A DNA stretch of 27,712 nt from assembly GCA_965371445.1 (NCBI GenBank), contig CBDUYN010000138.1, positions 1 through 27,712 of the forward strand. The letters run 5' to 3'. The position numbers and the translations under genes were made by a program. Every line of letters begins with the position of its first letter. The stretch's first letter is position 1. The stretch comes from DASWIG01 sp965371445. Its GTDB lineage: Bacteria; Acidobacteriota; Thermoanaerobaculia; Multivoradales; J023. Positions 1 to 7,102 of this stretch are shown piece by piece. Below the pieces are notes generated by a model that saw nothing but the letters and a program-made list of their open reading frames with translations, ran no database searches and was not told the DNA's origin.

Positions 1-149
1 GTGACGGGGGCGGCAGGGTCCTTTCATGACCCGAGGAGATCATGGGAGGGTGGCGTCGGCTCGGAGGAATTTCGACGGTTCGGGGGGAGAATGTAGCGAG
101 AAGAAGGCAGGGGTGGCAGCGGTTCCGTCCGCTGTGCTAGACTGGCGGT

Positions 150-185
150 CATGAGTCAGGAAGCGTTGATCGAAGAGGCCGGCTG
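150..185 (+). other. Possible 11-codon gene start or leader
   Basis: An ATG is preceded by TGCTAGACT, an acceptable -10-like element about 12 nt upstream, and opens a reading frame MSQEALIEEAG that ends after 11 codons. It could be the 5' stub of a lost gene, a leader peptide, or chance. Nothing else in bases 1-288 looks coding on either strand. Confidence 0.15.
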
Positions 186-216
186 ACGGCTTTGCACGAG
201 ACGAACGAGGCCACCC

Positions 217-239
217 CGAAATGCCATTTCGGCATTTCG
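217..239. repeat. Perfect hairpin, 9-bp stem
   Basis: The arms CGAAATGCC and GGCATTTCG flank the loop ATTTC. It lies downstream of the minus-strand membrane-protein gene ending at 289, but no T-run follows in either direction, so it is a hairpin of unknown role rather than a standard intrinsic terminator. Confidence 0.5.
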
Positions 240-271
240 AGGCAACCTTGTGGCTCCTGAAACAGGGTTCC

Positions 272-291
272 TGACCGGCGGGATCCGGTCA
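272..291. repeat. Hairpin overlapping a stop codon
   Basis: The arms TGACCGG and CCGGTCA flank CGGGAT. The stem covers the TGA stop codon (289-291) of the minus-strand 90-residue ORF. It may stabilise the 3' end of that transcript or help terminate it; no T-run is seen. Confidence 0.45.
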
Positions 292-561
292 GACTCCGCC
301 GGAAGGCACACGCAACGCCGAGCGGTGGAGCAGCCAATAGGCGACCGCCGCCACGACGCCTCCCAACAGGGTCGCCAGAGACCATGTGAAGACCCCGACG
401 AGCTCAAGCCTCCCGCGTTCAGCCTTCACCCTGAATCCGTCTCGCGCGACACCGATCGCCAACAGGACGTGGATGATTCCGGTCAGAATCCCGACACTCA
501 AGGCGAACAGTGAGACAATGCCGGGATCGAACGGTAGATCGAGGTGGTACCAAGATGGCAA
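289..561 (-). CDS. Small hypothetical two-helix membrane protein
   Basis: This 90-residue protein is of unknown function. Two hydrophobic segments, roughly residues 13-38 (beginning GIVSLFALSVGILTG) and 56-79 (VFTWSLATLLGGVVAAVAYW), are separated by a short charged loop (RDGFRVKAERGRLELVG), suggesting an inner-membrane helical hairpin. The start is a TTG codon; it is chosen because GGAG lies 8 nt upstream and no in-frame ATG precedes the first hydrophobic stretch. It lies 26 bp downstream of the broken secreted-protein gene on the same strand and could share its transcript. The hydrophobic pattern and SD support a real gene, but no family is recognised. Confidence 0.55.
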   Translation of the reverse strand: MPSWYHLDLPFDPGIVSLFALSVGILTGIIHVLLAIGVARDGFRVKAERGRLELVGVFTWSLATLLGGVVAAVAYWLLHRSALRVPSGGV

Positions 562-587
562 GGCTCCGGCTCCTTTCGGGATGCTTC

Positions 588-2341
588 TCAGCGTTGAGTG
601 ACAAGGAACACATCGACGGACTGGATGGTCCGGTTGTCCATCATCTTGACAAGGCCGGCGTAACGGAACAGGTTGCCGTGCCTATCGTGGCGCCGCGACT
701 CCCGGTATGTGAGGTCGATCGCTTCGACGCCATGATCGGCCAGCGAGCCCATCTCGGATTCTTGAGACGTCCCGTCGTGGTTGGTGTCGACCCAGAGCTG
801 AAGCTTCGAGAACACAGCGTCCGCTGCGGTGATCCAGCCGTCGTCGTCACCGCCGTTCTCGGCGAGGTCGTAGACCGCGAGCGCCGCGTAGCCGTTGGGC
901 TCCTCTGAGGCCGGTTGGACCGTGTAGTTGCCGAACATCTCCCTGCTGTTGTCGATGGTGCCATTGCCGTTTCGGTCGAGAACGAGAAACGCGTCGCCGC
1001 TCCCGGAAGCGGTCCAGGCGACCTGCTCGAAGCTGTCGTCGTCATTGACGTCGAAAGACACCGAATCGTCAAGGCCCGTCAAGCGGAAACCGCCCTGGTC
1101 CAGGTCGAACAAGACCGGGCTGCTGTCCGGTTCCAATTCGCATTCACGGCACGAATGCGATACCTCAAAGGCGATCGGGGTCGAGGCGGAGCTCCACGAG
1201 TAGGAGAAAGAGGCCGACAGCCCCCGTCCTGAAACGCCGACACCCGCGGTGGGCGTTCCACAGAGGCAGGCAAAGCAGGACTTCCATGAACAGGCGATGG
1301 CAGATTTGCAACCAGCCGGGGGTTGGCCAACCTGTGCAAAACCGAAACTGACGTTGAAGCCCGGTGAGCTCAGTCGGTGGCACTGGTTGGTGTCTCCGGC
1401 CTCCTGGCAGTCCGTGAAGTACGGGTTCGGATTACACTCCTGTGTGCAATTCGGCTGGCACGGGCAGTCGAAACGTGTGGACATGTAGGGCCCGTGCGCG
1501 CCGTTGATGTGCCCTCCCGTACCGAAGAGCCACTTGTGCGTAGTCCGGCCACCGAAGTCGTCGTCCTGGCATGCAGGAAAGATCTTGTACTGAATAGCTT
1601 GCTTCTGCATGTAACGAGACGCTGCGGCGGAACGCTGCGCGTCGATTTCATCTTTTGATTTCGCAGCTTCCAACGGATCGCCGTAGCTCTCGGAAACCCC
1701 CTGAACGATGTGGCCGAGAACGTGAAATTCCAGGTTCGGAGCTTTCTCAGGGGACTTGTCGCACCACAGATACAGGGCGCGGTAGATCCGGGTACGGTCC
1801 TGGAACCAAGCCTCGACGGTGAAGGAGGTCATGGCGGTGACTTCGCGGAGCGATTCATCGTGTTCCGCGGCCTCCACCAGCACCTCGCCGAGCTTCATCG
1901 CCGCCACCTGCTGTCCCTCAGAAGACAGCAGGTAGTCATCGAGCTGCCCCCACCTCGGAACGTAGCGGACACCTAACCTCTCGCCCCGGTGATCCTCGTA
2001 GAACTCTCGGGCAACGTCGATGACGTCGCCACCGGGCGGCGTCACCATGTCCACCCAGTAGACCGTGTTGAAATCTTCCGCGCCCAGGGTCGTGAAGTCG
2101 CTCAGCTGGAAGAGCACCGGACTCCCCGCAGCCTGGGTGAACTTCGACAGCCGATCATACCGTCTTCGACGATCTCGATCAGCGTCGCGGGGTCTCTGAG
2201 GTTGTTGGCCGGTTGGGGCACGCCTTCCCGAACCAGCGGTTGCGCCCAGGCGCTCGCTGCCCAGACCATGCACGTCAAAGCGGCCGCTAGCGTCCTGGCC
2301 GCGGGGTAAGGCATTCTCGATTTCCGGGTATCCTGTCTCAT
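588..2341 (-). pseudogene. Secreted Cys-rich, Ca-loop protein, frameshifted
   Basis: The N-terminal part starts at an ATG (2341) with AGGAG 8-9 nt upstream and encodes a signal peptide (MRQDTRKSRMPYPAARTLAA then LTCMVWAASAWA). After about 62 residues the frame breaks near 2153-2158. The remainder, beginning DRLSKFTQAAG, continues in another frame to the stop at 588. Restoring one base (for example ATGATCGG to ATGGATCGG) gives a continuous protein of about 584 residues. The middle is cysteine-rich (CPCQPNCTQEC, CSWKSCFACLCG), suggesting disulfides. The C-terminal third has several calcium-type acidic loops (DVNDDDSFE, DRNGNGTID, DTNHDGTSQESE) in a module found in many large secreted bacterial proteins. 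Function is unknown. The break may be a real mutation or a consensus error; everything else looks intact. Confidence 0.7.
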
Positions 2342-2869
2342 GTCAGGGTCTCCTACGGTTTTGTTCCTACGTTGTTCATTCGGGTTGTGCTTCAGATGGC
2401 TCCCGCGGATGTTCATTCATTCCTCCAATGGTTCGTCCTTTGGCCGTAGCCAGGTTCCGCAGTGGAACTCCTGACAAGGACAGCCCTCCCTGCCAGAAGG
2501 CCGATCGCCATCTCGGCTTTCAGGCTATCCCCGGAGTTCTCCGACACGATGTCGGGCACAGCGAGAGTCACTGTGGGTAAGCTTAGAGGTTAAGAATCGC
2601 ATCTGTCAAGCTTTTTCTCGCAAAAATGTCCTACCCGGCCATCCCGAGGAGCTTCCGGTACGTAATTGCCTCCCTTACTGCGGTCCCGAAGCCCCGGAAT
2701 TGGGCCTCAGGCCCCCACGACGAGGACGACACCTGGTACCGCGCCCTCCTCGACGAGATCGCCACCGCCGAGTGCAACGCCGCTACTTCGAGTGTGAGCC
2801 GGCACCTTGCACGGCGTTTCGGCGTCAACTTCGAGTGTGAGCTGGAGACTTGGGGGGGTGGCCCGCAAA
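2342..2869. other. 528-bp intergenic region with promoter-like and repeat signals
   Basis: No convincing gene is seen. On the minus strand a perfect TTGACA (complement of 2604-2609) has TAAGCT 18 nt downstream, a weak sigma-70-like promoter that would give a leader of about 240 nt to the secreted-protein gene. The 15-mer ACTTCGAGTGTGAGC occurs twice as direct repeats (2785-2799 and 2828-2842). Short open frames on both strands here lack SD sites. A minus-strand frame ending in FRGFGTAVREAITYRKLLG could be a gene or transposon remnant, but I cannot identify it. Confidence 0.4.
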
Positions 2870-3265
2870 TCAGCGCTCGATCACGATGACGTTCGCGCGC
2901 TCGTCGAAGCGCCGCCGGATCCGCGACACGACCGCCCGGCGCACGACCCGCCGGCCGGCCGGGGCGAGGAGAAAAAAGCCCAGGAGGTCGGTCAAGAGCC
3001 CCGGGGTCAGGAGCACCGCCCCGGCGATGAAGATCAGCAAGCCGTCGAGCAACGCCTCGGTCGGCATCTGGCCGGCCTCCATCTCGCGGCGTACACGTGC
3101 GAAAGTCCGCGTCCCCTGGCTCTTGGCAAGCGCCGCGCCGAGAAACCCGGTGACGACGACGAGCGCGATCGTCGCCGCAAGGCCGAGGTAGCGGCCCATC
3201 ATCAGCAGGAGGTAGAGCTCGATCAGCGGGACGAGGGTGAAAGCGAGCAGCAACCGGAGGAACAT
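2870..3265 (-). CDS. fxsA: FxsA family inner-membrane protein
   Basis: This 131-residue protein matches the FxsA family in length and pattern. It has an N-terminal membrane helix (LLLAFTLVPLIELYLLL), a second helix (LAATIALVVVTGFLGAALA), then the characteristic LLDGLLIFIAGAVLL and LLTPGLLTDLLG segments and a basic cytoplasmic tail (RRVVRRAVVSRIRRR). E. coli FxsA is known to relieve phage T7 exclusion by the F plasmid; its normal role is unclear. The ATG lies 4 bp after the stop of the ybdK-like gene, so the two are almost certainly co-transcribed and perhaps translationally coupled. The family assignment is firm; the cellular role is not. Confidence 0.9.
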   Translation of the reverse strand: MFLRLLLAFTLVPLIELYLLLMMGRYLGLAATIALVVVTGFLGAALAKSQGTRTFARVRREMEAGQMPTEALLDGLLIFIAGAVLLTPGLLTDLLGFFLLAPAGRRVVRRAVVSRIRRRFDERANVIVIER

Positions 3266-3269
3266 GGCG

Positions 3270-4376
3270 TCAGTCGCAGCCTTCCCGCGACTCCTTGACT
3301 ATCCGGTCGACGACCGCTTTCAGGTCGCCGGTCTCGCGGTAGGTCGCAAGCTGCCGGTCAGCGCTCGTGCCGCCGGCGAGGATCTCCTCGAGGTAGGCGA
3401 CCTCGTGGCGCACGCCAAGCTCGTCGACGACGTCGTCGACGAGCTCCTGGAGCTCGCCGATGAGCTCGCGCACCGGCACCTCGCGGCGCTTCCCAAAGTC
3501 GATGAGCTTGCCGTCAAGCCCGTAGCGCACGGCCCGCCACTTGTTCTCGGTGATGAGATGGTGACGGTAGACGCGCCAGGAACGGTTCTCAAAGCGCAGC
3601 TTGATGAGCTTCGCCACCAGCGCCTGGAGCACCGCCGTCAGACAGATCACCTCGTCGACGCGGGTACAGACGTCGGCGATCCGGAACTCCACCGTCGGGA
3701 ACTTCGGGTGCGGACGGATGTCCCACCAGATCTTCGTGGGCTCGTCGATGCAGCCGGTCTTCATCAGCGTGGAGATGAATTTCTCGTAGTCGTTCCAGGA
3801 GCGAAATATCGGCGGGATGCCGCTTCTCGGCATGTTGCCAAAAACGATCGACCGGTAGGACTTCAAACCCGTGTCGCGTCCGACCCAGAAGGGGGAGCTC
3901 GTCGAGAGCGCCAGGAGATGCGGCATGAAGTAGCGCGCCTGGTTCAGGACGTCGATCCTGAGCTCCGGGTTCTCGATGCCGACGTGGACGTGCATGCCGC
4001 TGATCAGGAGCCGGCGGCCGACGTCGCGCAGGTCGCTCTCGAGCTTGTGGTAGCGGTGCGAGTCGGTGACCGGTTGATCCATCCACCGGGACATCGGATG
4101 GGTGCTGGCCGCCATCAGGCACAGGCCGCGCTTGGCGGCCAGGTCGATCACGGCGCGGCGCAGCCGGACCACCTCGACGCGGGCTTCCGCGACGTCGTTG
4201 CAGACCCGGGTCCCGACCTCGACCTGGGAGCGCATCATCTCCGGCTTGATCTGGCCCGGCAGGAGCTTTTCGCCCTCCTCGACGACCTCGTCGCCCTCGG
4301 GCGCCAGCTCGCGGGTCTCCGGATCGACCAGGAGGTACTCCTCTTCGATGCCGAGCGTCAGCTTGGGGAGCTCCAT
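3270..4376 (-). CDS. ybdK: Carboxylate-amine ligase, YbdK / GCS2 family
   Basis: This 368-residue protein belongs to the glutamate-cysteine ligase type 2 (YbdK) family of ATP-dependent carboxylate-amine ligases. E. coli YbdK has weak gamma-glutamylcysteine synthetase activity; the physiological substrate here is unknown. Visible family signatures are the N-terminal GIEEEYLLVD (about residues 9-18, ATP/metal glutamates), SQVEVGT, the histidine motif ISGMHVHVGIE, and TVEFRIADVCTRVDE. The internal ATG at 4376 is chosen because it opens directly onto the conserved MELPKLTLGIEEE start and has GAGG about 9 nt upstream; a more upstream start would add a non-conserved extension. It heads a two-gene unit with fxsA and is divergent from the amidohydrolase remnant, leaving about 185 bp for promoters. 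Confidence 0.92.
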   Translation of the reverse strand: MELPKLTLGIEEEYLLVDPETRELAPEGDEVVEEGEKLLPGQIKPEMMRSQVEVGTRVCNDVAEARVEVVRLRRAVIDLAAKRGLCLMAASTHPMSRWMDQPVTDSHRYHKLESDLRDVGRRLLISGMHVHVGIENPELRIDVLNQARYFMPHLLALSTSSPFWVGRDTGLKSYRSIVFGNMPRSGIPPIFRSWNDYEKFISTLMKTGCIDEPTKIWWDIRPHPKFPTVEFRIADVCTRVDEVICLTAVLQALVAKLIKLRFENRSWRVYRHHLITENKWRAVRYGLDGKLIDFGKRREVPVRELIGELQELVDDVVDELGVRHEVAYLEEILAGGTSADRQLATYRETGDLKAVVDRIVKESREGCD

Positions 4377-4561
4377 GCGTCCGTCCTCGTTTCGTTCACG
4401 GCCGGGGGTTGCCAGCCTAGGAAAGCTTAGCACGTCCCCGAGAAGGTCGCGGCTTGACGTAGGATGACAAACTCTCCGGGTGGGCGACGGCTTCGACCAG
4501 CGCGCCCGCCACCTGCCGGACGGGCATCATGCTCCGGCAAACGACCGCGAAGGAGAGCCTG

Positions 4562-5418
4562 ATGATTCGTCCAAGCCTCTGCATCCTGTCTCTTGCGTGC
4601 CTGGCCCAGGCCGCTGCCGGTCAGGACCTCTTCCTGACCGGGGGGCGCCTCGTCGATCCCGCGACTCAGACGGTCGAGCGCGCCAACCTCCTGATCGAGG
4701 GAGGCCGGATCGCCGGTCGCCCGGCGAAGGCCCCCGAAGGCTTTGCCGGAGAGACCCTCGACGTCACCGGCAAGTGGATCCTCCCCGGCCTCCACGATCT
4801 CCACACCCATTCCTACGGCAACCAGGCGCCGGGAAGGAAGATGGAATTCCTGGGCACTCCGGGGACGGGGCGCCGGATGCTCTATGCCGGGGTGACGGGC
4901 TTCTTGGACCTCTTCAACATGGAAGACCTGATCTTCGGCCTGCGCGCGAGCCAGCGCCGCGGTGAGCTCGCCGGGGCCGACATCTTCGCCTCTGGCCCGT
5001 GCCTGACGGCGACCCACGGCCACTGCACCGAGTACGGCGTCCCGACGCGGGTCATCGACACACCCGACGACGCCCGGCGCCAGATCACCGAGCTCGCCGC
5101 GAAGAGGCCCGACGTCGTCAAGATCGTCTACCACCACACGCCCGGGGCCATGCCGTCGATCGACCTCGAGACCTTGACGGCCGCGGTCGCGGTCGCCGCC
5201 GAGCACGGCTTGAAGACGGTGATCCACGTCAGCAGCTGGCAGGACGCCCGCGACGCCTCGGCGACGGCGACGAGGCGAGCCTCGTGGTGCTCGACGCGTC
5301 GCCGATCGAGGACATCCGCAACAGCCGTAAAATCCACCGCGTGATCCACCACGGGGTGGTGATCGACCGGGAAGCTCTGCTGCAAAGCCCGGCGGCCGCG
5401 TCGCCTTCGGGATCTTGA
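4562..5418 (+). pseudogene. Amidohydrolase with internal deletion and frameshift
   Basis: The start ATG has AAGGAGAG 5 nt upstream and encodes a signal peptide (MIRPSLCILSLACLAQAAAG). The beginning is that of a secreted imidazolonepropionase/prolidase-type amidohydrolase: a beta-sandwich half (GGRLVDPATQTVERANLLIE), GKWILPGLHDLHTH with the metal-binding HxH (His81, His83), a lysine in VVKIVYHH that may be the carboxylated ligand, and a third histidine in TVIHVSSW. At about 5252-5270 the frame changes and the text jumps straight to the family C-terminus (EASLVVLDASPIEDIRNSRK, then IHRVIHHGVVIDREAL). Members are usually over 400 residues; here only about 285 codons remain. The segment with the fourth histidine and catalytic aspartate is missing, so the product should be inactive. 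A large deletion with a frame change is the simplest explanation; a collapsed assembly is the alternative. Confidence 0.8.
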
Positions 5419-5423
5419 CACCG

Positions 5424-6770
5424 CTACGGGCCGCCCACGGACGTCGACCAGGACGACAGGTCGCCCGACTCGAAACCGTCCGAGAATATGGGGTCCTCGT
5501 GCGGCGATTGCGAGAAAAAGGTGCGGACGTTGGCGTTCATCTTGTTGTAGACGAGGTTGAGCTGACCGTCCATGTCGGTGTCGACCAGGAAGCTGAAGTC
5601 CACCCGGTCCGTTCCCTCGTTGTCGTCGATTCCGTCGCCCGCCGGCGGTGCCAGGTTGTCCACGTCGGACTGTTTATAGTCGGACTGGTGCATCACGAAA
5701 GGGACGCCGAGGATGCTACCCGCCCCCACCACCTCGACCGTATGGCCGCCGCCGTCCACGTAGCCGAACTCGAGCTCCACGTCTTCGCCGTCGCAGATTT
5801 CCTGGATAAGCCGCTCGGCGGTCACCGTCGAGCCCAGGCCTGTCGAGGTGACTGTTATCTCCATGTCATCGGGCCCCATTACTGTCTCGGAGACAGGACC
5901 GCCGCCGAATAAGCCCATGTGCTTGACGTCGAGATCGTCGGCGAGCCCGTTCTTGCCGATGTAACGAAGCTTTCCCCGTAGGCCGTTCTCGATCAAGGTG
6001 GGGTCGCCGTCTTCGCGACTTCTGAAGGTCCGCTGCATCTCGATGTCGAGTTGGCCGACGAGAGTACCGTCGTCGGCGGCGCCGTCCCCGTTGGCGTCGG
6101 TGCCGAGGCCCAGACCAATGGTGTGGGGCACGTCGATGCCGTAGGTGTTCTCAAGCCACTGGAGGCTGGTGGCAACGGCCGCCGGCATGCACTGGTTGTG
6201 AGCCGCCTGGATGTTCGGGTGGTTGGGCTGGAACTTGACCTCAATGATGCCGCTGAGCTCGAAGGTCACAGTGGCCGGAGGATCCGGCCGAGAGACGAGC
6301 TCGACCTGCCCTTCTACCCCTTCGGCGTTGAACTCGACCTCCCCAACGGCGAAAGTCCTGAGAGCGCCTCCCACGAAGTCCGTCGTCGGGTTGGGCGAGT
6401 AGTCGACGTAGAGGTCGATCTCTGTCACGTCGTCGATCCCAGGGACCGTTCCCAGATCAAAATGGGCCGTGAGCTTGGGGTACGGGAAGTCGGGGAAGAT
6501 CGGGAGGTTCTGCACCGACCATCCGAGGGTGGTCTCGACGTTGATGAAGCCCGCCGTCAGGCCGGTGGCAGAACGCAGCAGCTCGACGTCGACGAGAATC
6601 TCGCCGGTGTCGGAGTCGGGCAAGGGTGCCAGCTCGAACGTGAAGTCGACCTGATTGAAGGAGATGCCTTCTCCAGGTAACACCTCGGCGGTGAAGCCCG
6701 CCTGCGGCAGGAATCCCCCAAGGACGAACAAAAGGGCTGCCAGGGTCCGAGGTTTTGCGAATCGATTCAT
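5424..6770 (-). CDS. Secreted C39/papain-like peptidase-fold protein
   Basis: This 448-residue protein has a signal peptide (MNRFAKPRTLAALLFVLGGF to about AGFTA). The ATG at 6770 is preferred to one 30 nt upstream because AAGGAG sits 9 nt before it. An N-terminal beta-rich region (about residues 25-180) is followed by a candidate papain/C39-like catalytic core: HNQCMPAAVATSLQWL with Gln193-Cys194, and GGGHTVEVVGAG with His343. The order Q-C ... H fits C39_2-type domains; the third residue is not certain. Acidic loops (GTDANGDGAADD, DTDMDGQLN) may bind calcium. The extreme C-terminus reads FSDGFESGDLSSWS, the same type of tail as on the large Kelch protein at 21797. It probably acts outside the inner membrane. 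Peptidase activity is an inference from the motif. Confidence 0.75.
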   Translation of the reverse strand: MNRFAKPRTLAALLFVLGGFLPQAGFTAEVLPGEGISFNQVDFTFELAPLPDSDTGEILVDVELLRSATGLTAGFINVETTLGWSVQNLPIFPDFPYPKLTAHFDLGTVPGIDDVTEIDLYVDYSPNPTTDFVGGALRTFAVGEVEFNAEGVEGQVELVSRPDPPATVTFELSGIIEVKFQPNHPNIQAAHNQCMPAAVATSLQWLENTYGIDVPHTIGLGLGTDANGDGAADDGTLVGQLDIEMQRTFRSREDGDPTLIENGLRGKLRYIGKNGLADDLDVKHMGLFGGGPVSETVMGPDDMEITVTSTGLGSTVTAERLIQEICDGEDVELEFGYVDGGGHTVEVVGAGSILGVPFVMHQSDYKQSDVDNLAPPAGDGIDDNEGTDRVDFSFLVDTDMDGQLNLVYNKMNANVRTFFSQSPHEDPIFSDGFESGDLSSWSTSVGGP

Positions 6771-7102
6771 TTTGAAATTCTCCTTGCGTTGACTCCCCAT
6801 CTCTCTCCCACCTTGCGAGAGTCAGGACTGATCCTCGCTTTGAGCTCGCTGGAACGAGCGAACGAATCGGCCAAAGCTGACGAGGCTTTCATCGGTTGTC
6901 GTTTCCTCGTATTGTTAGCTGCAAAGCAGTGCCGGACGGTTTATCCGACATCGACTATTTTCCATCGCGAAGGTCGCCGAGCCTCGAATCGTCGTGCTTC
7001 GCGCCGCCCCCGCAACGGGCCTCAAGGCCCGTGCTATAGACGAAAAAGCCGGCTCAAGCCGGCTCAGAAGTACATGCTCGTCGGTCCGAGGTAGAAACCT
7101 CG
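6771..7102. other. Intergenic region, 332 bp, with two hairpins
   Basis: It contains the upstream region of the C39-like gene and the 3' region of the subtilase operon. Near 7015-7064 are two successive hairpins with the same design: 8-bp arms around a CA loop (ACGGGCCT/AGGCCCGT at 7015-7032 and AGCCGGCT/AGCCGGCT at 7047-7064). No coding frame is convincing. A GGCAC...TTTGC string near 6921-6935 (minus strand) resembles a -24/-12 promoter but has one base too few between GG and GC. Confidence 0.45.
7043..7064 (-). terminator. Rho-independent terminator of the sigma-CHAT-subtilase operon
   Basis: Read on the minus strand, the self-complementary arm AGCCGGCT is repeated around TG and followed by TTTTTC, a GC-rich stem with a T-run. 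It begins about 39 nt after the subtilase stop codon, as expected for an operon terminator. Confidence 0.7.

Noticed and set aside
2626..2889. 87-codon plus-strand ORF
   Set aside because: No SD, no recognisable domain, and it runs into the antisense of the fxsA 3' end.
6921..6935. Sigma-54-type promoter before the C39-like gene
   Set aside because: GG and GC are separated by 9 nt instead of the strict 10.
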